From: Scheffersomyces stipitis CBS 6054
Taxonomy: Eukaryota > Ascomycota > Pichiomycetes > Serinales > Debaryomycetaceae
Reading direction: 5' to 3'
Assembly (NCBI RefSeq): GCF_000209165.1
Contig: NC_009068.1
Span: 1,364,001-1,428,000, forward strand
Length of the DNA: 64,000 bases
Shown: positions 12,701 through 20,281 of the stretch, piece after piece
Layout of the letters: each line of letters begins with the position of its first letter
Numbering within the stretch: the stretch's first letter is position 1
Made by a program: the position numbers and the translations under genes
The notes under the pieces: generated by a model
Seen by the model: only the letters and a program-made list of their open reading frames with translations
Told to the model about the DNA's origin: nothing
The model's database searches: none

Positions 12701-12722
12701 GGTTCTGCTGCGATTCGCTCAT
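6711..12722 (-). CDS. MLP1: Nuclear-pore basket coiled-coil protein, Mlp1/Tpr family
   Basis: A 2003-aa protein, longer than S. cerevisiae Mlp1 (~1875). Residues 1-330 are acidic and Glu/Asn-rich without clear coiled coil. From ~332 (DDSLSIIAGFLSV) the Mlp N-terminal motif begins, followed by roughly 1500 residues of heptad-rich coiled coil to ~1830. The tail is Thr/Ala/Pro/Asn-rich and ends in an (Asn-Gln) repeat plus the basic stretch PAKKQKE, a likely nuclear-localisation signal. Mlp/Tpr proteins form the basket filaments of the nuclear pore and take part in mRNA quality control and telomere or SUMO-protease tethering. The start is the first in-frame ATG. The N-terminal extension is unusual relative to S. 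cerevisiae; whether it is normal in this clade cannot be judged here. MLP1 versus MLP2 is not resolved. Confidence 0.9.
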   Translation of the reverse strand: MSESQQNQQDDNPEVSNSNRDILHVDELYENEIPSTNEYSHEFQIDANVENHGNTIPVDVDSLVESGVSNLDENEKVADSVENQTLHPEGEEAHEIVDEHVVEIPDYDPMDTKEQDDSNLEHSLAELSRFVQKQTDVQSQNVVADGKSDDNLVQDILAESVDVDMDSLKAENSGNPGIGSIEAPYEIDNEIQTTENPQNEPEISEIATENDEVATEAPSATENQPQEQQPVENVVEPVENSEEHTETSEPIQESASLEVDDSEPNTSLLQIPVEAQFTTPLKSLPPLKDIDQIITPKSFSVARDTNSEQESSSIAGNSRPIERKPLNQDSSDDSLSIIAGFLSVDQSIVGSIASPGVLEALLVKAAEYQDVVAENSFLQLRQEQTIKNSSKIIDELRLKSTKFDESFSSLTAENDSLRNKVTTQEHRLNELESANTFLEERIKRIQEEERKIREEYQRLDESSTLNSFKYNESINQLASSNIDQSKKVNELTKELNESRNDKFTVKLELTKVNNEVSYLKTQNQWYDDELKSVQARFTELIKKHESEYLLTSNKVSSLLSKNESLEKLYKSSQDTVKELKSKLESVVTGSSTASSNYEIEKSKLLKEIKNRDDLISLTKVQNEQKDSRIEQLESYAEEIKQKLSSNVETLESELETRNERIVELEEKLRRTEEVLDNELHKETELPKLTDSSSLIASQGISLSSLYSEFSHLKKQLVLERSQKDKLTLQLESFVNELESKKPVIANYRDQVQFYEGSLKEMIDKIESIRSEKMEVEKDAGRLRSRIAENENDLVSMKMLLRDLGRQLCYYLIHSKIRDDNSEPLSSSERKAIDNILQQSGNYENIKESDSDVLISERLVDFASVIELRQKNEELLTSVRQLSRRLESKEEESNNFESVAIEEAKEAILTLESELDSLNIRYNAVLKERDVLKSISSNGHGDKVGDSEFMYMKEANEDLKLKIKETENVLKQIQQQNNSIVQDLNDKLRDVTLAKNQLSLQLSSSKYSSELAETRFSNAQKSLENANQEIEQYKIDISFWKSQASKQETLLLKKSEEVRDLEAVVSNNKIQISNFESERTFKDSTISSLRDDIEQLKSDKTKLNEFVFNLQNLLREREDSSKSLSERLNKSIENYQLLQDKVAEKEERIMILSSQSEMAMKAQNTKLEQVNEISLQLFETRNKLSNKESVVEKLNEKIKELQASLAKRHSSIAEQTSLSTNSQSDSTTNGLQVEIYQLKEDLKLAESQVSDLSELAKASEEALINATNSFEDYKKDSEVKYETLFKEKESISAEVTRLKTSLEQSMKDLESQKSEHVEETNELKSKVNEYAIKAEAYDTLENDFTNRLKSVSNDLERQVQLNSDYQSKYSEELTRSNQLAKESEVLKESLASHESSIQSLKEQLVAAKSANISKEESLIAEKSTIEEELASTRLKLQELKEHNNMILNQLELNKPSDGNVETSTSDELREVVSYLRREKASIEAKMLVLSEENKRLQQHVEQVSHQLAVTKSEFAKVSSTTVDLNESAKEQARIAEQIEQLNIIRESNTTLRSENKFKSEQLTTISQQLERAKSELDPLKSKIESLTSDLEIANQKIGLVEEENERLKTRIDPSSESDQAVIQAMRDKIKEVRNTANSRLQSQNETIKGLQANVASLNEEIAKLHSTKEAEILNVRSQASSQTEELNKQISAIKDEYTKKLNAVTQEKNLIVAQLNATNKNGSSGSDSHFQEEINHLKESFVKEKQELQKSLEIQFENKLQDEKKKLNDVPQSADSESLKKELASFQLQYKELEQSVEQRKTELEKSFEDKLQQQVLLSLSQPSQEGISEQIELLKKQHTDEVLKLNLDFSKMLEEEKIKTRQQVEKLFEVKIKMLNRKLERLESLTSRPVTPQVPAAIGSANTAPVTGFGNTQVTNLQPNVTAPTSAKSATTSAGANQVPNKPLGFPFSESTLTVHRPVIDRPSLKTPQPQAQSRGQNKNNKRPLNQNQNQNHNQSPAKKQKE
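6743..6769. repeat. Hexanucleotide (Asn-Gln) repeat at the MLP1 C-terminus
   Basis: GATTTT units in tandem on the + strand read as AAAATC on the MLP1 strand, encoding NQNQNQNHNQ just before the C-terminus. The near-perfect units suggest a slippage-prone microsatellite. Confidence 0.85.
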
Positions 12723-13078
12723 GGCAGCAGTTCTACTGTCAACGATCTTTCCTTGAAGAGAGACGAACTGGAAATCTGAGGCTCAACAATTGCAAACAGC
12801 AAGATGAATATGATGACCAGAAGTCGATATTTATTGATATTCATGTAACTGAAAATTGCGACATGCGACTTGAATTGGGGGATTCGATCGATATCGCAAT
12901 GTCGCGCTAAGCGAGCAGTGTGACATAGAATGTCGTCTATGCTGGTTGTGTCACCAAACTCGACAAGCTGGAAGAGCGTTTCGACTCCCGTCTCATCCTT
13001 CTCGCGCAAGTCACGTTTGCAAATTGCTTTGTGCAGTCACAAACTGCTGTGCTTGATGATGTGCAGAAGAGTGCGGTC

Positions 13079-13095
13079 TTAGGGCTCTAACCCTA
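13079..13095. promoter_or_regulatory. Tbf1-type site (inverted TTAGGG repeat)
   Basis: TTAGGGCTCTAACCCTA contains TTAGGG and, inverted, TAGGGTT, separated by four bases. TTAGGG-type words are the binding sequence of Tbf1, which drives ribosomal-protein genes in Candida. It lies about 280 bp before the eL40 ATG. Confidence 0.65.
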
Positions 13096-13110
13096 TATAC
13101 ATTTATTTTG

Positions 13111-13116
13111 CACGTG
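13111..13116. promoter_or_regulatory. Cbf1-type E-box
   Basis: CACGTG sits in the context ATCACGTG on the - strand, fitting the RTCACGTG preference of Cbf1. It is 16 bp from the Tbf1-type palindrome. The same pair of factors is known on ribosomal-protein promoters of Candida albicans. Confidence 0.6.
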
Positions 13117-13368
13117 ATTGATGATCAAAAACTTCCTGTACACAGTTCTCATCTCTCTCCACCTACAATTCTCACTTTGTGCGGTAGCTCTTAACTACTA
13201 TGGCTTATATATACTACCATTTTCAACTGCTGCTCTTAACTATTGTACCTGCACATACTGTCTCAATAATCAAAAATTTTCATTCCTGAATACTTTCTGC
13301 TTCCAAATATACAAAATACTCTTTTGAGGATTCTTCTGCTTTGATACCTCTAGTCATTAATAACCTAA

Positions 13369-13533
<165 letters not shown>

Positions 13534-16087
13534 TCCGTGGGCTATTATTATTGGTTCTTCGCTCTTTCAATCCGTTCAATATGCTTTCCGTATAATTAAT
13601 AGTGGGAGAAGGCTCCCATTCATAGTCATAAACCAGAGCGTTGACGGACTGCCAGAGTTGAATAATGGTATCATTATTGAGTTTATACTTAGCTTTTTTA
13701 TGTATTTAATAAAGTTCTTACGTTAGTACAAGAACAGTCGTCCATCTGAAATCCAGTTTTTCCATTCCCGAGGTTTACTTATCCATTCCATTTCCAGTGT
13801 CAGCTACTTCTATCAATTTTTAATGTTTTAAAGACGGAGCCATACTATTACTGAACTGTCTGAGACTGGCATATCGAGTTGAAAGCACACTACAGTGAGA
13901 TATTGAAGTTCTTGAAGAGACAGGAAAAGGAGTCCGATCGAAAGACTCCTGTTGAAGCACATAAGTGAAGACGAGAACCGCAGGAACAAAAGAATATCTG
14001 GATAGGATGAGAAGACTGATGTAGAATGTAGGCTAGTGAGGTAAAGAATATCGATATTTGACACAGATCAAGCTTACATCGAAGAGATGGCCCGTATGTG
14101 ATACTAACCCGAAGTATAGGATGTAGGATGAGATGGACTACGACGTCATTCCAGTAAAGACTACAAGTTGAAACGGACTGAAGAAACTCCCTCATAAACG
14201 GTGTTCATGAGACATAAACGTTCCAAGCATATAGAAATACTACAGAAAGATCTTACCTCACTATTGTACGGAACAGTAGTTAGAGATAAGGACCATGAGT
14301 AATGCGTTTCATGACGGAAGTATGGACAGGGTTATCGCCTGAATGCGCCGAATTCATTACAAATCTAACTACGGAAATAGCGACTCAAACTCGGATCAAT
14401 TGGTCTTCAAACGTCCAGATGTTCCGCAACTGGAAAACAGCTCGGTAATTGATGAAATGAGGTCGGGGTTTACAGTGGGAATAAACGGTTCGGACTCCGA
14501 GTAAAGTTAGGGCTATGGTTCTGTGCAAGGCTGCTGCTAGATGATGCGGCCGGAATGGATCTAGCGAGAACAGCGAGAGAAGACAAGACACCGCGCGGAA
14601 TTACGGGAGCCAAACGGAGAGCTAATGGCGTCGGTGCAATTTCTGGCGGAGATACTGAAGAGTCTGACTAGATCTGGCTCGAGTAGACTAGAGTAGAGTA
14701 GAGTAGCAAACCCCATGAAATTGGTGTGAATAATTGAGTTAGTGTGAAATGAATTTATCCAGTAGAAAAACGTACATTTGGATTGAATCACGGAGCACAT
14801 GAAGATCTGCTTCAGGGCGTTTCAACGTTTGCCATACATGCGATTGACTTGGACTTGAGCACAATTTACGGTGAAGCCTACACGAAGATCTGAGGGGTTA
14901 GATCAGAAGAAGGAGAAGATGACGTAAAGGTGGTTGTGAAGTAGCACAAGGCTTAAAGCGATCTTCCTGATGTTTCAGCAGAATTTGGTTCAGTATCGTA
15001 GAATCAGAGAATAGCGAGAGGGAAAATAGGGAGACTAGGGGGAGATTTAACGAGACTCAGCGAGAGGTCGCGCCAGTTGAATCACCACTCCGAAGTCATT
15101 AATTCGCCACTGCAGAAGAACGTCAGCCCTCTTGCGGGATGGATGGTACATGAAGTGTTGATTCACCGCCATAGGCAAGTAGAATCGAAGTAAAAATAGA
15201 AATGATGGAATTGATACCGAAAGAATAATAAAGAAACTGAAACAAAGCTGCGTCTTCGTAAATTTCTTTCGGTGCTGGAATCAGATCACAATTCCTCACA
15301 ATTACACACAATTTCAATTCATAATAACTCTAAGAAAAGCATATATAAATAACATTTGAGGGCGAAACACGGATGTCACATCACAGACGAATAAAGATAA
15401 CACAGTCAGCTCTGTTCGACTGCTATCAGTATCAAATCACAGCCCAATCTCCTATTCTCATTTCTCTCTGTCAGCTGCGAATTCTCCCCACTCCGAGTCT
15501 AATCGTTAAATCCTCTCACTACACGCACTCTCTTTTTTCTGATTCTCTCACTAATTTTACGACGACCTCTACCTGCCGATCTTTGTAAAGGGCCCCTATG
15601 CTCTCAAGAAAATCTCATGAACATGTCAAAAAACGTCATGAAAGGGCACTAAATCAGAGATCACAGACAGTCTCTTAGAATCGCACAGTCGTATCACTTA
15701 AATCTAATTTTCCTCCCTGCTCTGCCGGTCTCCTTCTCTCAATCTCTGACTATCCCGCACGGCACTACTCAGGCTCCCGCGGTGTATCCCGCTACCGCGA
15801 TCTTTTACGTCCCGCGACTCCGCTCCGCCGCCAGATTGTTAGCTACTTCTCCCTACACTACTCTCTCCCTACGCTCTTCCACCTCTCCCTGCAGTCGTGT
15901 CCCCTCCAAGCCCGCGGCTTTTGTCTCACTCATTCGCATTTGGCCCTAACGAAACGTCGCAGGCTCCAAATCCAAATCTCAAATCAAATCATCTCCAATC
16001 GCTACTTGTTCTTTTCTGTCCTCCACTTCCGAGTCTCTTTCTCACTTTGTTCGTGTCTCTCGTACCGTGCAAGTCCAGGTTCTCGCC
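13534..16087. other. 2.5 kb non-coding region with strand-asymmetric composition
   Basis: It contains the eL40 3' region and then a long stretch without a credible gene. About 14560-15075 is purine-rich on the + strand with repeated GCGAGAG-like words and a short AGAGT repeat (14682-14706). About 15370-16070 is pyrimidine-rich, with many TCTC/CTCC runs leading into the ESL-type gene. This may be a long promoter plus 5' leader. No tRNA or snoRNA was recognised. Open frames here are short and featureless. Confidence 0.45.
14682..14706. repeat. Short AGAGT tandem repeat
   Basis: Units of TAGAG/AGAGT repeat about four times (imperfect first unit). This is a minor microsatellite in the purine-rich part of the long gap. 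Confidence 0.7.
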
Positions 16088-19000
16088 ATGAGCATCCCGC
16101 CCTCTGGCAACTTCAATTCTAACCTCGGTACAGAGATACAAAACAGCAACGTAATCAAAAACGGCATCACTCATACAAGGACTAATAGTAATCTGAGTCA
16201 CAATAAAAATAATAGCAATTACATTACTAATAGTAATAACACTAATAGTAACAACAACTGCAACAACCCTTACAACATCTGCGACACTAACAGTGATTAC
16301 CCGAACAATTCTAATACTAACAACCTTAATAACTATACTAACACAGTGAAGACTGTCTCAGATTCCAATATCAACACCAATTCCTCCCATATTGCGCAAA
16401 AACGCCAAAACCTGTTGTCCAACTACATGATAGCCAACGCTGCCAAGCGAACTGCCAATCCCCAAACCAAAATGCAAACTTCAGACTTCCAGCAACAGCA
16501 GCAGATATCGATGAATTCTGGACGAGTGAATCAGATTCAGCATCAGCTTCATAACCAAAACCAAAGCCAAAACCAAAACCAATTTGACGAGTCGGAGGAA
16601 CTTGGAATGGCACAGCAGACGTCGGCTAATCCTGCTGAGCATTGTGTAGCTGATGTTGTAGCCCCTAATGCATCTGATGCTGATTTTGCCAGACACCACC
16701 AGCTTCAACAGAATCTTCGTAATCTCCAGCAGAGTCTCCAGGGCCAGCTGAATCAACAAAACCAACAAAGCCAGAGTCAACAATATTCTCCTGGGTCCAG
16801 ACTCGTTTCCGGTGCTTTGCCTAACAATTCTTCGAATACTAATAGGAACTCTGTAAGAAGAAACCTTCTTCAACAACAACAGCATTCTACAGCCAGCATG
16901 AAGACTCCCACTCCCTCGGCCTACGAGGTGCCCCTGAGTCCAAATATCAACCAAATGTCGCATATCTCTGTTCAGAACCATTCTGATCTGTCTGAATCCA
17001 ATCCTGTGATGGATAGATCAAGCGGAATCAATCAGTCCGTAGTGGAGACTTCAGAAATCAAAGACTCTGTTCATTTGAAGTCGTTTAAACTGGATTTGAA
17101 TCAGAATCAAAATCAAAATCAAGTAGACAACTCTCCTCCTTCTCAGCAATCACAAAGAACGATGTCTGACGAAGAGCAACAGCTAGCTACCAAGTTGAAG
17201 GAAACATACAAGAACATCGTCAACTTTGAGGAAATCGTCCAGAAAAACTGCATTGAGATCACCATCAAAATCAACCAGATCACCAGCAATAATAACAACA
17301 ATAGTCTTGTGTATGGCAATGCTCCATTAATCAACCAACAGCCTTCTAATTCCCTCACTTCAAGCACTTCTATAGCATCCAACACAACGAGAACCTCTGA
17401 GCTTCTGAACGATTTGTGGACAGTTTACCACCACAATATCACGTTATTGGACAACTACTACGATTTTCTCGTCACAGCATTAAAACCTTCTTCTAACCAG
17501 ACTCAGTTTAAAACAGGTAAAAACATCGTAGAACTATACAAGATCCCCCGCAGAATGTGGGTTTATGGTATTGTTGGATTTCTTGAAGTGTTGAAGAACA
17601 TTATGAGCATTTTTCAGGACCACGAAATCTGTCTGTGTTTCATTTCCTATTGCTTCAACATCATTTCTAACTTGACTGATCCCATTTTGGAGATGGAAGG
17701 TTGGTGGCTGGAAAAACTTGGTGATCTCTCTCGTATGGCTATAGCTCTCTATGCTTCCAAGTTTATTGACTGGAAAATTAGTGCCGAGTATTGGTATTCT
17801 ATCTCGATGAAGACGTTCTATGGCCACGGAAAGATCTACTATCATATGTGCACAGTTCAGCAAGACAATTTGGATGCCTTGGTTAACATTGGAAAGTCGG
17901 TTATCTGCCGTGATCCATTTGTTCCTACCCAGCATTACTTGAGACTAGTTGTAGAAAACATTTGTACCCAGCGTAACATCTTGTCTTTGTTGGAGTTACC
18001 CATTATTGACTTCATTAAGATCCACAAAGTCTTGTTGAGCATCCACACGAGCCGCTCTAATGATGGTTTGCCAAACTCGGTAGAGAGCATTCAAGGTAGC
18101 CAACTACAGTATGGAATAGATCTTGTAACACGTTACGGCTTGACTTTTGGATCGGATTCAAATGGATACAACTTCTTCACTCGGGAATTGTACACTCCGT
18201 CGGGAGTTACTTCCATTAACGATCCTCATCATCCATACTATTTACAGCAGCAACAGCAGCCAAGTGCTACAAACACCATAGAAAAGATGAACTTCTGGTT
18301 TAACAAAGGTTCTTTGTTTGCCATAGCTAATATCAACCATTTGGTTGGTTTTGGTGATGCAAGAAATCCATTTGCAAAGATCTTCCAGTTGCCGGAGGCA
18401 CTCAAAGAAAGAAAAGATAAGAAAGACCGTAAGCGTAAATCTAGAACTTCTCAAACGGCTCTTGATGAGAACCCCAATTCGGCTACAATCTCGAATGGAG
18501 TAGATGGACAATCGATTACTGCTCCAGATTTATCAGTAAACGATTGGTTCTACTGTTTGCAGTTTGTCAACAAGTCTGTCCTTGAATTGTCTATCCGAAT
18601 TCTCAACCACTACCTTGTTGGACCCAAACAGGCCTCTACTGGACATGTTATTGTCTGGTTGTACTTCTTGATTGCTGTGGGAGAGGCTACAAAAAGGTTC
18701 CCGGGCTCTACTCCTATGTTTGGCTGGCTCTTCACGAAGCTTTTCCCATGGGAATCGTTGATTAACTATTTAAATTCATTACTTTCATTTGTTAAGAACA
18801 ACCCTAGATTGAGCGAGCTGTGTGCTGAATATGCCTTCCAAAACGACTACATCCAGTTTTTCAATGACAACGAGTTCCTTCCAGAAGTGTGGAAGTGTTG
18901 GGGCACGTTGTGGTTTGATTGTATAGCTGAGAAAGGTGACTACAATGACTTGGAGGCAGCTGGAGTGAAGAACATAAATTTGTTTGATTTGCCAGCCTGT

Positions 19001-20281
19001 GGTACTTATCCTGTAGTCACTATGCCCAGTGAATCTGATCAGAAGTCCAGAAATGTAATGGAAAATGAGAACGACGAAAGAATCATCCGTATCATCTTAT
19101 TGGCTAGAGTGATTGCTGATAAGTATAACTTTGGCTTGATTCGTACACCTGAAGAATTCAAGTTCGATCAAGACACCTACAATACGATTGATTCGTCAGT
19201 TCCATCGTCAGATGTGAGACAGAGCGATCCGTATACGTATATGGAAGACTTCCTCTTGGGTGATGGCAGATTTGTCCAGAACAACTTCCTTCAGCCGATT
19301 TCGATTGAAAACTTGTATGATTCCCATTTGCAAGAAAATATGAGTCCAGAAGAAAAAGATACCTTGTGGTTTGTAGGCTACGGCAACAGAATGTACGACG
19401 AGGAGAATCTTGAGTTGGGTGAAGAAATGGTGGACGAAGACGAGGTTGAGGGATATGCTGACTCTGAGTTTGAGGATGAAGAATCTGAGCACGATCACAA
19501 ACACCACGGTAGTTTCCAGCAGCATCAACATGCCCTTCAGCAGCAAAGACAACAGCTTGTTTCCAACGACACATTTTACAACATCATGTTGAACCCAGAT
19601 CCATTAGGAATGGGAGAGACACAAGAAGCTGAAAGGAAGTCTCCTATTGAAGGCAATCTAGGTGATCGAATGGACACTAACATAACACACATTACTCTTG
19701 ATACGAATATCTGGCTAAAGCACTGTGGCCGTATCTTCAAGTGTGTTAGAAATCTGGTATTCAAGATTCTGATTCCTTTGATTGTGTTTCAGGAGTTGCG
19801 GGCCTTGAGAAAGTCTACAGAGGCTACGATTGCAGATGCTGCTACCCGGTCGGTGATTATCATCCGGGAGTTGTATTTGGCCAATGAAATCATGCCGTTA
19901 CGGTTTGACGGAACGATAGCTTCGGACATAAACGAAACTACTGAGTTTGAAAACAACTCAAACTGGCGATCTAGCGTAGATGAAACCATCTTGAACTCAG
20001 TCAATGAGCACGATGATCTTGGAAAGAGGTTGATGAAAGGATTGAACCTACAATTGTCTCCTTTTACAAAAAGAGGAAACGAAGACAACAACAGCTACAG
20101 CAGACACACTGACCCTGTTTTCCTCAGTGCCAAAGCATCTAAGATCTTCCGTTATTGTATTCTTATTACGGATGACAGAAACATGAGGCTCAGAGCGAAG
20201 ACGATCGGCTTGATCAGTTTCCAGAGCCGTTGGCTTTTCAATCAGTTGGAGACGTTGTTTCCTAATGAATGTATTGATTAA
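16088..20281 (+). CDS. EST1-like protein with C-terminal PIN domain (ESL1/ESL2 type)
   Basis: The ATG at 16088 gives 1397 aa; an in-frame GTG 21 nt upstream is not used here. Residues 1 to ~370 are low-complexity, Asn-rich then Gln-rich, with NQ repeats. Residues ~370-1000 resemble the helical EST1/SMG5-6 14-3-3-like domain of S. cerevisiae Esl1/Esl2. An acidic linker around 1115-1145 leads to a PIN domain (about 1196-1397). The PIN part shows LDTN (D1205), ELRALRK (E1236), a DET...EHDD patch and LITDDRN (D1362/D1363), so the acidic metal-binding positions look kept. Such proteins are linked to RNA metabolism; PIN domains with all acids are endoribonucleases, but activity here is inference. 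Orthology to ESL1 versus ESL2 is unresolved. Confidence 0.85.
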   Translation: MSIPPSGNFNSNLGTEIQNSNVIKNGITHTRTNSNLSHNKNNSNYITNSNNTNSNNNCNNPYNICDTNSDYPNNSNTNNLNNYTNTVKTVSDSNINTNSSHIAQKRQNLLSNYMIANAAKRTANPQTKMQTSDFQQQQQISMNSGRVNQIQHQLHNQNQSQNQNQFDESEELGMAQQTSANPAEHCVADVVAPNASDADFARHHQLQQNLRNLQQSLQGQLNQQNQQSQSQQYSPGSRLVSGALPNNSSNTNRNSVRRNLLQQQQHSTASMKTPTPSAYEVPLSPNINQMSHISVQNHSDLSESNPVMDRSSGINQSVVETSEIKDSVHLKSFKLDLNQNQNQNQVDNSPPSQQSQRTMSDEEQQLATKLKETYKNIVNFEEIVQKNCIEITIKINQITSNNNNNSLVYGNAPLINQQPSNSLTSSTSIASNTTRTSELLNDLWTVYHHNITLLDNYYDFLVTALKPSSNQTQFKTGKNIVELYKIPRRMWVYGIVGFLEVLKNIMSIFQDHEICLCFISYCFNIISNLTDPILEMEGWWLEKLGDLSRMAIALYASKFIDWKISAEYWYSISMKTFYGHGKIYYHMCTVQQDNLDALVNIGKSVICRDPFVPTQHYLRLVVENICTQRNILSLLELPIIDFIKIHKVLLSIHTSRSNDGLPNSVESIQGSQLQYGIDLVTRYGLTFGSDSNGYNFFTRELYTPSGVTSINDPHHPYYLQQQQQPSATNTIEKMNFWFNKGSLFAIANINHLVGFGDARNPFAKIFQLPEALKERKDKKDRKRKSRTSQTALDENPNSATISNGVDGQSITAPDLSVNDWFYCLQFVNKSVLELSIRILNHYLVGPKQASTGHVIVWLYFLIAVGEATKRFPGSTPMFGWLFTKLFPWESLINYLNSLLSFVKNNPRLSELCAEYAFQNDYIQFFNDNEFLPEVWKCWGTLWFDCIAEKGDYNDLEAAGVKNINLFDLPACGTYPVVTMPSESDQKSRNVMENENDERIIRIILLARVIADKYNFGLIRTPEEFKFDQDTYNTIDSSVPSSDVRQSDPYTYMEDFLLGDGRFVQNNFLQPISIENLYDSHLQENMSPEEKDTLWFVGYGNRMYDEENLELGEEMVDEDEVEGYADSEFEDEESEHDHKHHGSFQQHQHALQQQRQQLVSNDTFYNIMLNPDPLGMGETQEAERKSPIEGNLGDRMDTNITHITLDTNIWLKHCGRIFKCVRNLVFKILIPLIVFQELRALRKSTEATIADAATRSVIIIRELYLANEIMPLRFDGTIASDINETTEFENNSNWRSSVDETILNSVNEHDDLGKRLMKGLNLQLSPFTKRGNEDNNSYSRHTDPVFLSAKASKIFRYCILITDDRNMRLRAKTIGLISFQSRWLFNQLETLFPNECID
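16553..17122. repeat. CAAAAC/CAAAAT hexanucleotide repeats in the ESL-type gene
   Basis: Two short arrays, at 16553-16582 and 17099-17122, consist of CAAAAC/CAAAAT/CAAAGC units encoding Asn-Gln/Ser-Gln repeats in the disordered N-terminal third. They resemble the arrays in MLP1 and ASK1. Confidence 0.8.

Noticed and set aside
12719..13009. 96-codon - strand frame overlapping the MLP1 start
   Set aside because: It covers the divergent promoter and overlaps the MLP1 start codon in another frame; no features beyond one chance hydrophobic stretch.
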